Origin: an archaeon
GTDB lineage: Archaea; Thermoproteota; Nitrososphaeria; Nitrososphaerales; UBA183
DNA: 10,967 nucleotides
Reading direction: 5' to 3'
Assembly (NCBI GenBank): GCA_021807225.1
Contig: JAKAPI010000021.1
Span: 1-10,967, forward strand
This document shows, piece by piece, positions 1 to 6,354 of this stretch (positions within the stretch are counted from its first letter, which is position 1; each line of letters starts with the position of its first letter). A program made the position numbers and the translations under genes. Under the pieces are notes generated by a model. It had not been told where the DNA came from. It worked only from the letters and a program-made list of their open reading frames with translations, and did not search any database.

Positions 1-25
1 TCGTTGTCTCGCGAAATTCACGCGG

Positions 26-50
26 CTCGGAAAAAAAATTTTCCTCCGAG
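26..50 (-). terminator. T-rich terminator hairpin after the aminotransferase gene
   Basis: An inverted repeat CTCGGA (26-31) / TCCGAG (45-50) encloses a run that reads as eight T on the minus strand. It lies just past the minus-strand aminotransferase stop at 62-64. Archaeal termination depends mainly on T-runs, so the T8 is the key part. The arms could help on either strand. Confidence 0.6.
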
Positions 51-61
51 GGTCTGAGCGA

Positions 62-1417
62 TCAGGAAGCCAGCGAGTCCAGCGCGTCGCCGAAGCTCTC
101 CCCGGTCAGTCTGATGTCGTCGTTGGAATGTGCGAGGGAGAGGCAGTACCTGTTCTCCGGCTTCAGGTAGACGCCGCGCGCGAGCAGTTCCAGGTCGATG
201 AGCCTGCGGAGCCTCAGGTCCGACGCCCTTGCGTCGCGGTAGTTCCTCACCTTCCTGTCCGTCAGATAGAAGTTGAACATGGCGCCCTCGCCTTCGAGGT
301 CGTGCGGGAGCGAGTGGCCCGCGAGCTCCCCGGCCACCATCCGCTTCAACGACTCGGTCTTCCGGAGCAGCCCGTCGAACCTCCCTCTGCGGGTCAACTC
401 CCTGACCGTGGCCATGCCCACCGAAAGTGAGAGGGGGTTACCATTGAACGTCCCGGAGTGAAAGACCTTCCTCCTGTTCCCCTTCCTCGGGTCGAGCTGC
501 TTCATCATCTCGGTCTCGCCCACGACAGCCCCGACGGGGAGCCCGCCGCCGATTATCTTCCCGAGGCAAGTCAGGTCAGGGGTGACTGAGTAGAACTCGG
601 CAGCGCCCCCTGGCCGCACCCTGAACCCCGTCTTCACTTCGTCGAAGACGAGGGGGATGCCGTGGTCCCTCGTCAGGCCCCGGAGGTTGCGCATGAACCC
701 TCGGTCAGCGGGGATCACCCCCTCCTCGAAGGGCTCCATTATCACGCAGGCGAGCTCCTTCGAGTTGGCTTCGATGATCCTCTCTGTCGCCTTCCAGTTG
801 TTGAAGGGGAGCGCTACCGACGCCGACAGCAAGGCGCCGTCCACGTCGACGCTGTCGCCTATCGGGGTCGGGGACTCTTGGCTCCCGGCCCTCTCGACAT
901 CCGGGGCGTAGCTGAAGAGAAAACGGTCGACGGCTCCGTGGTAGTGGCCCTCGAACTTCGCGACCTTCCTTCGCCCAGTGTGCCCCTTCGCGAGCCTGGC
1001 CGCGAGCAGGGTCGCCTCGAGCCCGGAGTTTGTGAACCTGATCATCCCGTCGGGGTGGTAGATGTCTCTGAGCGCCCCGCCATATTCCGACTCGAGCTCG
1101 GTCGGCGTCCCCATGACAGTGGTCCCGAACGTGCCGAAGACCGACTCCACCGACTCCTTCACGACCCTGCTGCCGTGCCCGAGGATGATGGCGCCGTAGC
1201 TGAGCAGGTAGTCGACGTACTTGTTGCCGTCCAGGTCCCAGAGGTGCGACCCATTCGCCCTCTTCATGAAAAGGGGGTACGGCTCGAAGTGCTTGATGCC
1301 CGCCATGACCCCGCCCGGCGTGACTTCGAGCGCCCTGCTGTAGAGCTCAGCCGACTTTCGCGTCCTGGCCTCGAAACGGGCGACGATGCCGCGCTCGTTG
1401 ATCTGGGACGCACGCAT
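62..1417 (-). CDS. PLP-dependent class III aminotransferase, glutamate-1-semialdehyde 2,1-aminomutase-like
   Basis: This 451-residue cytosolic enzyme is a fold-type I class III aminotransferase of the glutamate-1-semialdehyde aminomutase (HemL) type. It shows the N-terminal Y-S-R-A-L-x-V-T-P-G-G-V segment, the cofactor-phosphate region NSGLEA (residues 130-135), the FEGHYHG motif (about 155-161), the PLP-pyridine Asp of VFDEVKTGFR (Asp259) and the Schiff-base Lys of CLGKIIGGGLPVG (Lys287), then HSGTFNGNPL. Length matches the family. I start at the ATG at 1417 rather than the longer TTG at 1465, because a box CTTAAA sits about 27 bases upstream, fitting a leaderless transcript. Canonical HemL has FDEVMTGFR; Lys replaces the Met here, and NSGTEA is NSGLEA. 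It may therefore be a paralogue acting on another amino-ketone or aldehyde rather than the heme-pathway enzyme. The family call is firm; the substrate is open. Confidence 0.9.
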   Translation of the reverse strand: MRASQINERGIVARFEARTRKSAELYSRALEVTPGGVMAGIKHFEPYPLFMKRANGSHLWDLDGNKYVDYLLSYGAIILGHGSRVVKESVESVFGTFGTTVMGTPTELESEYGGALRDIYHPDGMIRFTNSGLEATLLAARLAKGHTGRRKVAKFEGHYHGAVDRFLFSYAPDVERAGSQESPTPIGDSVDVDGALLSASVALPFNNWKATERIIEANSKELACVIMEPFEEGVIPADRGFMRNLRGLTRDHGIPLVFDEVKTGFRVRPGGAAEFYSVTPDLTCLGKIIGGGLPVGAVVGETEMMKQLDPRKGNRRKVFHSGTFNGNPLSLSVGMATVRELTRRGRFDGLLRKTESLKRMVAGELAGHSLPHDLEGEGAMFNFYLTDRKVRNYRDARASDLRLRRLIDLELLARGVYLKPENRYCLSLAHSNDDIRLTGESFGDALDSLAS

Positions 1418-1439
1418 GGGGCTCAACTTCGCGGGCGGT

Positions 1440-1449
1440 CGTTTAAGCG
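1440..1449 (-). promoter_or_regulatory. TATA-like box for the aminotransferase gene
   Basis: On the minus strand the segment reads ACGCTTAAAC, centred about 27 bases before the ATG at 1417. That is the spacing expected for box A and a leaderless start. It is the reason for choosing the shorter start codon. Confidence 0.5.
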
Positions 1450-1510
1450 TATTCCGCTGAGACAAGACTTCGGGCGCGACTCGTTTTCACTACTGAGAAT
1501 CGTATCTTCG

Positions 1511-1520
1511 GCTTATATCC
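1511..1520 (+). promoter_or_regulatory. TATA box of the cupredoxin-Rieske-cytochrome b operon
   Basis: GCTTATATCC is a good archaeal box A, centred about 28 bases before the in-frame TTG at 1544. It predicts a transcript starting at or just before that codon. It lies about 65 bases from the divergent aminotransferase box, so the two transcription units share one short control region. Confidence 0.6.
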
Positions 1521-1543
1521 GCTGGTCGGACGGAATTAGTTGT

Positions 1544-2230
1544 TTGAGTTCGAAGACCACCGTAACGGGGGGACTTGTCGTCGCAGTCCTCGCCGTCGCG
1601 CTGATTCTCGCCGGCTACGGAGGCGCGGTCGCCGTAGGAGGGGCAGGGGTGAAGACCGTCACCACCACGGTCGTGACCACCACGACCAACTCGTCGTCGG
1701 CTTCGCCGTACGTTGTCAACCTGGTCATAGCCACCGGGAGCATCTTCAACTCGACCGTGGGGGACCAGCCGGGCTTCTTCCTCCTCGGGCCAAACGGCCT
1801 GGAGTCGACTGCAAACCTCACCCTCCCGGCCAACCGCCTGATTGAACTCGTGATAGTGAACTACGACGACGGCGCCGCTTCCCTTGCCGTCCCCAACGAC
1901 AACGTGGTCTCTGGGACGGTGGGCGGGAGCGTGTTCGTCGCCTCCAACGCCAACATCAACGCCAGCCAGGGGGCGTCAGGGATCGTCCCCACCGGCGGAG
2001 AGAAGGTCGCGTCAATCCCCGCCGACAACGTCTCCCACACATTCACCATCCCCGCCCTCAACCTGAACATCCCGGTCCCGGTGTCTTCGACCGTCGTCGC
2101 CTACTTCACCATCACCAAGGCCGGCACCTACTTCTGGTACTGCGAAACGACCTGCGGGTTCGGCCCCAACGGCACGCTGGGGGCGATGGAGACCCCTGGC
2201 TGGATGACCGGCGACCTGGTGGCGAGCTGA
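1544..2230 (+). CDS. Membrane-anchored cupredoxin-like copper protein
   Basis: A 228-residue extracytoplasmic protein. Residues 7-35 form a hydrophobic signal/anchor, 36-54 a Thr/Ser-rich linker, and the rest a beta-rich cupredoxin domain. Candidate copper ligands are His165 (VSHTFTI), Cys200 and Cys204 (YFWYCETTCG), and Met215 or Met221. The Cys-x3-Cys spacing recalls the CuA centre of cytochrome oxidase subunit II (C-x3-C-x3-H-x2-M), but no His follows and His165 is the only His in the protein, so the site is unusual. The reading frame stays open far upstream, but that part is antisense to the aminotransferase. TTG 1544 is chosen for its TATA spacing and because the hydrophobic anchor follows at once. 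As first gene of the bc-type operon it is the likely electron acceptor from the Rieske protein, or a fixed subunit. Cupredoxin fold is likely; partner assignment is inference. Confidence 0.85.
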   Translation: MSSKTTVTGGLVVAVLAVALILAGYGGAVAVGGAGVKTVTTTVVTTTTNSSSASPYVVNLVIATGSIFNSTVGDQPGFFLLGPNGLESTANLTLPANRLIELVIVNYDDGAASLAVPNDNVVSGTVGGSVFVASNANINASQGASGIVPTGGEKVASIPADNVSHTFTIPALNLNIPVPVSSTVVAYFTITKAGTYFWYCETTCGFGPNGTLGAMETPGWMTGDLVAS

Positions 2231-2239
2231 TAAACTGAC

Positions 2240-2263
2240 GCCCCCATCGCTGTTGGAGGGGGC
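2240..2263 (+). promoter_or_regulatory. Hairpin covering the Rieske ribosome binding site
   Basis: GCCCCC (2240-2245) and GGGGGC (2258-2263) are perfect complements with a 12-base loop in the 39-base gap between the cupredoxin and Rieske genes. The right arm overlaps the GGAGG (2255-2259) that would serve TTG 2270, so it could tune translation. In GC-rich DNA a chance hairpin is possible. Confidence 0.35.
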
Positions 2264-2269
2264 AGGTGC

Positions 2270-2908
2270 TTGACTTTGGCGGGGGGCGAAGGCACTGGAG
2301 GGGACGACAAAGACGAGTCCCGCCGTGATTTCCTGAAGACCGCCGCAGCCATCTCGGGGGTGCTGGCCGTCGCAGGCATCGCCTCCGTCATGAAGTCGGT
2401 GGTGATCCCCTCGGTCCCGGGCCCGACGCAGACCGGCTTTCCCAGGGTGAAGGTGTCGAGCCTGGGCGAGCTGTCCACAGGGAAGGTCGTGATCTTCAAC
2501 TATCCGCTCGACAACGAGCCCAACATCCTCGTGAAGCTGGGGCAGGCCGCGTCCGGGGGAGTCGGGCCCGACGGGGACATAGTCGCCTTCAGCCAGATCT
2601 GCCAGCACCTCGGGTGCATCTGGGGGTACGTGGCTCCGGGGAGCTCTCCTTCGGTCAACCCTTCGTACGTCGCAGCCCAGCCCTCTGGCTATTGCCCCTG
2701 CCACGGCAGCGTCTACGACCTCGCCGAGGGGGCGAAGGTCATCGGAGGGCCATCGCCGAGGCCACAGCCGCAGGTCCAGCTGGACGTCGACGGCTCAGGA
2801 AACATCTACGCGGTCGGCATGGGCCCGCCGGCGATCTTCGGCCACGGCACCGGCTCGAGCGACGTGATCAACGACCTCCAGGGCGGCAGCCTGGTGACGT
2901 CGACCTAG
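2270..2908 (+). CDS. Rieske [2Fe-2S] iron-sulfur protein of a bc-type complex
   Basis: This 212-residue protein passes electrons from quinol at cytochrome b to the soluble or cupredoxin acceptor. It has an N-terminal Tat signal with SRRDFLK (residues 17-23) followed by a hydrophobic anchor (about 26-46). The cluster-binding boxes are CQHLGC (Cys111, His113, Cys116) and CPCHGS (Cys142, Cys144, His145), so all four iron ligands and the disulfide pair are present. The gap between the boxes is a little long and Gly/Ser/Pro-rich. The C-terminal 25 or so residues (GHGTGSSDV...) extend past the core. Start TTG 2270 has GGAGG 10 bases upstream; TTG 2276 is also possible because AGGTG at 2264-2268 fits it. 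The stop is 10 bases before the cytochrome b start, whose ribosome binding site overlaps it. Confidence 0.96.
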   Translation: MTLAGGEGTGGDDKDESRRDFLKTAAAISGVLAVAGIASVMKSVVIPSVPGPTQTGFPRVKVSSLGELSTGKVVIFNYPLDNEPNILVKLGQAASGGVGPDGDIVAFSQICQHLGCIWGYVAPGSSPSVNPSYVAAQPSGYCPCHGSVYDLAEGAKVIGGPSPRPQPQVQLDVDGSGNIYAVGMGPPAIFGHGTGSSDVINDLQGGSLVTST

Positions 2909-2918
2909 GTGAGAGCGA

Positions 2919-4406
2919 GTGGGAGAGAGCGAAGGGGCGCTTCAGCGGCTCGCGGGGTGGATCGACTCAAGGCTTGGTCTGAGCTACCCCCTGCTCCGTC
3001 CGGTCCCCCGGTACGCCCTGAACCCGTTCTACTGGCTCGGCGCCCTGGCCGTGGTAGCCTTCGTGATACAGGGGGTCACCGGGATGATAATGATGCTCTA
3101 CTACGTCCCCAGCCCGACCCAGGCCTACGCGTCGACCCTCTACATCTTCCAGAGCGTCTACAACGGACGGTTCTTGGAGACGATCCATCTATACACCGCC
3201 TACGCCATGATAATGCTCGCCTTCATGCACATGATGAGGGGGTACTTCGTCTCTGTGCACAAGAAGCCGAGGGAAGTCATGTGGGTGGTCGGGATGCTGA
3301 TGGGGTTCGTCACCCTGGGGTTCGGATTCACCGGGTACCTCCTCCCGTGGACCGTGGTCTCGAAGTCGGCCACCGACGTCGGGGTCGGGATGGTCAGCGC
3401 ACTCCCTCAGCCCGTCTCGTCCCTCCTCACCTTCCTGATCGTGGGGGGCGGCGGGGACTCGGCTGAGATTCTCAGGTTCTTCGACCTCCACGTCGTCATC
3501 CTGCCGGCCGTGCTTCTGATCCTCCTCGTGGTGAAGATGTACATGCTCGAGTCCCACGGGGTGGCCGACCCGACCGGGGGCAAGCCGGCCGAGCCCAAGC
3601 CCAGGACCTCGCCCATCTTCCCTGATGTGACCATGTACCTCTTCGAGCTCTCCCTCCTGTTCGGAGCGGGGATGCTCCTGATCTCCGCGATCTTCCCCCT
3701 GAACCTCCCCCCAGAGTACTCCGCAGCCGCGGCGTCCCAGTACGTCCCCCAGCCAGACTGGTACTTCCTCTGGATCTACCAGGTGCTGAAGATGTCGTTC
3801 TTCGAGGCGAACGGCCCGCTCAAGCAGTTCGGGCTGCCGATCGCACTGACCCTCATCACGCTGATCTTCGTAGTCCTCGTCCTCCTCCCATTCATCGACA
3901 GGGGACGCGAGAGGCGCGTCTCGCGGAGGCCCTTCTACACCACGCTTGGCCTTCTGCTCGTCGGGGAGCTGGCGGTGCTCTCGTACTGGGGGCTTGTCAC
4001 CCCGGGTCAGACGATCCCTGCCGAGCAGGCCGCCCTCGTCGTCGGCGGGACGGCCCTCCTGATCGTAGCAGGGTCTGCGCTCATCTACGGCGCGATGTAC
4101 AGGCGGGCGAAGGGGAGGCTGACCACCGCCCCCCAGAATGAGATCCCGCACTCGGAGCTCCGGAGCGGGCTGGCCTTCACCGGGCTGGTCGCCCTCGGCG
4201 CCTTTTCGATAGGCATGCTCGTGAACGGGGCCGTCGGTGTGGCCATCGGAGACTACTCCTTCGGCTCGCTGGCGACGGTGGCGGGGTCGACGGCGTTGCT
4301 CGCCCTCGACCTAGTCGGGAGCGTGTTCCTGGTCTACCGGCTCGATCTGAGGACGGGAACGGTCAAGAGGCGCGTGAAGGCCCTGGAGCTCGGCTGGAGG
4401 GAGTGA
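2919..4406 (+). CDS. Cytochrome b of a bc-type quinol-oxidising complex, with extended C-terminus
   Basis: A 495-residue integral membrane protein. Helices A-D (about 36-62, 85-110, 118-143, 186-209) form the diheme bundle. His90 and His104 are the helix-B ligands, 14 apart as in all families. In helix D, His191 is present, but the residue 15 further on, where cytochrome b6 has its second His, is Lys206. The Qo-site tetrapeptide is PDWY (279-282), in place of PEWY. GYLLPW (139-144) matches the conserved helix-C end. After helices E and F (238-260, 305-325), three or four more hydrophobic segments follow (339-360, 371-394, 416-444, 448-475), so the b6 part, the subunit IV part and an extension are one chain. 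GTG 2919 has GGTGA six bases upstream, overlapping the Rieske stop. It is the third gene of the operon and one base separates it from the next. Confidence 0.95.
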   Translation: MGESEGALQRLAGWIDSRLGLSYPLLRPVPRYALNPFYWLGALAVVAFVIQGVTGMIMMLYYVPSPTQAYASTLYIFQSVYNGRFLETIHLYTAYAMIMLAFMHMMRGYFVSVHKKPREVMWVVGMLMGFVTLGFGFTGYLLPWTVVSKSATDVGVGMVSALPQPVSSLLTFLIVGGGGDSAEILRFFDLHVVILPAVLLILLVVKMYMLESHGVADPTGGKPAEPKPRTSPIFPDVTMYLFELSLLFGAGMLLISAIFPLNLPPEYSAAAASQYVPQPDWYFLWIYQVLKMSFFEANGPLKQFGLPIALTLITLIFVVLVLLPFIDRGRERRVSRRPFYTTLGLLLVGELAVLSYWGLVTPGQTIPAEQAALVVGGTALLIVAGSALIYGAMYRRAKGRLTTAPQNEIPHSELRSGLAFTGLVALGAFSIGMLVNGAVGVAIGDYSFGSLATVAGSTALLALDLVGSVFLVYRLDLRTGTVKRRVKALELGWRE

Positions 4407-4407
4407 G

Positions 4408-4677
4408 ATGCGGGCGAACCTGATAACGTTGCAGGTCATCTTCCTGATCGCGCTGCAGGTCGCGACCCTGGTGGTGCTGTGGCTCCTCAACCCGGTGACG
4501 CAGGTCGCGACGGACACCTTCGCGCTCTACCTGAGCCTTGACCTGCTGGCATTCGCCATGATCTCCTACATCTACAGGTCAAGGCGCGAAGCACGGGAGG
4601 CCAACGCAGGGTGGCTGGCGGTGGGGTATCTCGCCCTGATGATCCTGCTGGTGTCCAACCTGATCATCACAGCGTAG
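4408..4677 (+). CDS. Small three-helix membrane protein, probable accessory subunit of the bc complex
   Basis: An 89-residue protein with three hydrophobic segments (about 6-28, 37-56, 66-88) and a basic loop (YRSRREAR, 55-62) between the second and third. I do not recognise a named family. ATG 4408 follows the cytochrome b stop by one base and has GGAGG at 4396-4400, so the two are almost certainly co-translated. Stoichiometric production and the lack of any catalytic motif suggest a structural or assembly subunit. This role is inferred from position only. Confidence 0.8.
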   Translation: MRANLITLQVIFLIALQVATLVVLWLLNPVTQVATDTFALYLSLDLLAFAMISYIYRSRREAREANAGWLAVGYLALMILLVSNLIITA

Positions 4678-4683
4678 GCGTAG

Positions 4684-4695
4684 CTCCGCTCGGAG
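4684..4695 (+). terminator. Short hairpin after the respiratory operon
   Basis: CTCCG (4684-4688) and CGGAG (4691-4695) form a tight stem within 20 bases of the last stop codon. There is no T-run after it, so a terminator role is weakly supported. The rest of 4696-4856 shows nothing I can name except a possible weak box (AACCTTCAAG, 4822-4831) about 30 bases before ATG 4857. Confidence 0.25.
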
Positions 4696-4856
4696 GGAGG
4701 GTCGCCCTGCGTCCGGGGTATCACGGTGGACTTCTGACGTCCCGCGGGCTGCCGCCTGGTCGCGCTGCAACCCCGCCCCAGCCGCCGTCCTCCTTCGCTG
4801 GGCGAGTGCTGTGCCCGGCCAAACCTTCAAGTGCGGGGGGTGCGAGTACCAAATTG

Positions 4857-5303
4857 ATGAGTGCAAAGCCAGCGCGGAAGCCTGCTTCGAAAGGCAAGAG
4901 GGCCGCCGGGTTCACCGACGAAGAGCGCGCCGCGATGAGGGAGCGCGTAAGGGAGCTGAATGCAGGCGCTGGGGAAGGGGAGAGCGCCGTGCTCGCGAAG
5001 ATCGGAGGGATGCCCCAGCCCGACCGTGCGCTGGCGGAACGGGTCCACGCGATAGTGAAGGCGAGCGCCCCTGGTCTCGCGCCGAGGCTGTGGTACGGCA
5101 TGCCCGCGTACTCCAAAGGCGGCAAAGTCGTCTGCTTCTTCCAGCCCGCCCACAAGTTCAAGTCAAGGTACTCGACCCTCGGCTTCAGTGACAAGGCGCA
5201 CCTCGACGAGGGCCGGATGTGGCCTAGCTCCTTCGCGCTGAAGGACCTTACCCCTGCCGAAGAGGCGAGGGTAGGGGCGCTCATAAAGAAGGCAGTGGGC
5301 TGA
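4857..5303 (+). CDS. DUF1801 / YdhG-like domain protein
   Basis: A 148-residue soluble protein. The first 17 residues are Lys/Arg/Ala-rich and probably disordered, followed by a helix (20-35). Residues 42-148 match the DUF1801 (YdhG-like, SHOCT-unrelated) fold family: a helix with [12 protein letters not shown], the signature [18 protein letters not shown] (78-95), then RYSTLGF and an end helix [15 protein letters not shown]. Bacterial members are sometimes annotated as iron chaperones (frataxin-like), but their function is poorly established. ATG 4857 is chosen; TTG 4854 directly before it is equivalent. No ribosome binding site is seen and a weak box lies about 30 bases upstream, so the message may be leaderless. 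It is monocistronic and faces a minus-strand gene at its 3' side. Confidence 0.85.
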   Translation: MSAKPARKPASKGKRAAGFTDEERAAMRERVRELNAGAGEGESAVLAKIGGMPQPDRALAERVHAIVKASAPGLAPRLWYGMPAYSKGGKVVCFFQPAHKFKSRYSTLGFSDKAHLDEGRMWPSSFALKDLTPAEEARVGALIKKAVG

Positions 5304-5319
5304 GGCGTCGCCGCGGCCC

Positions 5320-5390
5320 CAGCTAGTGACTCCGTGAGCGGGAGACCACCCATCGGGATCGGACCCATCTTATGGACTCGAAGCTAGCTG
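5320..5390. repeat. Inverted repeat between convergent genes
   Basis: CAGCTAG (5320-5326) and CTAGCTG (5384-5390) are perfect 7-base complements separated by 57 bases in the convergent gap 5304-5496. Chance is possible. I see no other gene, RNA or T-run terminator in this gap. Confidence 0.25.
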
Positions 5391-5496
5391 CATGGCGAGA
5401 AAGCGCGACTCATCGAGGACGACTGACCCGCCCCTCTGAAGGCTGCATGGGGTCGCAGCGCGTCTTTGTGTGGGAGTCTGCCCGGGTATGAACGGG

Positions 5497-5898
5497 TCAG
5501 CCTTCACCGGCGAGCATCGCTTTCTTCATGACATCGACCTTCTCCTTCATCAGCGCGATCGCTGACTCCAGCTCTTTGCACCCTTCCTCCTCTCTGGCGA
5601 GCGCTTCCAGCAGGTCGACGATCTTCCCAGGCGCGCTTTGCATCCCCTGAGTGACTTCGCCCAGCGGGGCGTAGTCAAGCCGCCTTGGCATCTCGGAGAA
5701 TAGCCCCCGCTGCACCTGGTTGATCTCGCTGAGTTTCTCCTGGTCGGTCGCGGCGAGCCATGAAACCTCTCTTCCGGCGCGCAGGCTTTCGTAAAGCTGG
5801 TCCTGCAGTTTCGTGTAGGACGCCCAGTATTTCATCCATGCCTCGTTGAAGGCGGCGAAAATGTCTGCCAGCCTGCCGTCGCCGCCCCCTGGCTCCAA
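5497..5898 (-). CDS. Hypothetical alpha-helical protein
   Basis: A 133-residue protein of no family I recognise. It is almost entirely helical and charged: an aromatic-rich first helix (ADIFAAFNEAWMKYWASYTKLQDQLYESL, 11-39), a second around 50-70, and a C-terminal pair (90-128) ending KEKVDVMKKAMLAGEG with coiled-coil character. No signal peptide, metal motif or membrane segment is seen. The helical, Trp/Tyr-bearing layout is reminiscent of phasins or polyhydroxyalkanoate-granule proteins, but that is only a resemblance. The open frame extends to 6282, but the upstream part is low-complexity Arg/Pro/Gly shadow of another gene. I prefer TTG 5898, which has a CTATTAGC box about 29 bases upstream; the later ATG within EAWMKYW is less likely. 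Confidence 0.75.
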   Translation of the reverse strand: MEPGGGDGRLADIFAAFNEAWMKYWASYTKLQDQLYESLRAGREVSWLAATDQEKLSEINQVQRGLFSEMPRRLDYAPLGEVTQGMQSAPGKIVDLLEALAREEEGCKELESAIALMKEKVDVMKKAMLAGEG

Positions 5899-5923
5899 GT
5901 CACCGTTGACCGGCGGAGCTAGG

Positions 5924-5951
5924 CTAATAGTGTTTGGAAGCCAGTTTAATA
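5924..5951. promoter_or_regulatory. Divergent promoter region between the helical-protein and zinc-ribbon genes
   Basis: Two AT-rich boxes lie in an otherwise GC-rich stretch. CTAATAGT (5924-5931) reads ACTATTAG on the minus strand, about 29 bases before TTG 5898. GTTTAATA (5944-5951) on the plus strand is about 26 bases before GTG 5974. Each thus fits a leaderless start on its own strand. Confidence 0.5.
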
Positions 5952-5973
5952 GGGCCCCGGAACGATGAAAGTC

Positions 5974-6114
5974 GTGAATCAGACCCAGCCGGAAGTGTGC
6001 GTGACACACCGTATCAGGCTCCAGCCTGGTGAAACGTCCTCGACGCTCGCCTGTCCAGTCTGTGCCCAGATGAGCAACCAGGAGTCTCTCCGGAGACGTT
6101 CCCGCAGGCGCTAG
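5974..6114 (+). CDS. Small zinc-ribbon protein
   Basis: A 46-residue ORF with a C-x2-H-x14-C-x2-C arrangement: Cys9, His12, Cys27 and Cys30 (EVCVTHRI ... LACPVCAQM), the layout of a small zinc ribbon or treble-clef knuckle. It ends in an Arg-rich tail (SLRRRSRRR), which suggests nucleic-acid or ribosome contact. GTG 5974 is preferred since the TTTAATA box is centred about 26 bases upstream; ATG 5965 adds three residues. It overlaps only the non-genic upstream part of the minus-strand frame. Four ligands in correct pairs in a chain this short argue for a real gene, but I recognise no family. Confidence 0.6.
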   Translation: MNQTQPEVCVTHRIRLQPGETSSTLACPVCAQMSNQESLRRRSRRR

Positions 6115-6115
6115 A

Positions 6116-6141
6116 GGCGCGAACGCGCCGACTCGGGAGTC
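6116..6141 (+). terminator. Tandem hairpins after the zinc-ribbon gene
   Basis: Directly after the TAG at 6112-6114 are two abutting hairpins: GGCGCG-AA-CGCGCC (6116-6129) and GACTC-GG-GAGTC (6130-6141). More complementary segments follow (GACGG / CCGTC and GCGGTC / GACCGC up to about 6180). No T-run follows. They may protect or end the short transcript, or belong to a structured RNA. The rest of 6142-6290 holds no ORF I believe. Confidence 0.35.
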
Positions 6142-6290
6142 CCAGACGGCGGTCGGGGCCCGTCTCGGCCGCTGACCGCTCCGATCCCTGCCCCTGACGC
6201 GGCGTTCGGTGCACTGACGGTGCAAGAAGAGCGGGCCCCTTGGCTCGCGGTTCCAGGCGGTTTCCTGTCTCGACTTTCCCATCCGTCCCG

Positions 6291-6297
6291 TTTAATA
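6291..6297 (+). promoter_or_regulatory. TATA box of the TRAM-domain gene
   Basis: TTTAATA in a G/C context predicts a transcription start near 6320, giving a leader of about 35 bases that contains the GGTGA ribosome binding site (6344-6348), six bases before TTG 6355. Confidence 0.6.
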
Positions 6298-6354
6298 AGG
6301 CGCACAAGAGCGTTCTTCCATCGGGCGGAATAACGGTGGGATGGGTGAGTTGAA

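Noticed and set aside
662..1543. Open upstream extension of the cupredoxin frame
   Set aside because: It is antisense to the well-supported aminotransferase, is Arg/Pro/Val-biased, and lies upstream of the TATA box that fits TTG 1544.
2012..2704. Minus-strand frame over the cupredoxin and Rieske genes
   Set aside because: Composition is Arg/Gly/Asp shadow, and both plus-strand genes have functional motifs throughout.
3189..4151. Long minus-strand frame of 320 codons inside cytochrome b
   Set aside because: Its product is a His/Glu/Arg/Gly-rich shadow without domains, and the opposite strand carries a clear cytochrome b with heme and PDWY motifs.
4721..5368. Minus-strand frame of 215 codons over the DUF1801 gene
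   Set aside because: The plus strand has the YGMPAY family signature; the minus product has no recognisable domain and no promoter.
5372..5491. Plus-strand 39-codon frame starting MDSKLAAWRE
   Set aside because: No ribosome binding site, no box at the right distance and no motif; treated as chance.
5899..6282. N-terminal extension of the minus-strand helical protein
   Set aside because: The extension is Arg/Pro/Gly-rich, overlaps the zinc-ribbon gene, and lies upstream of the likely promoter box.
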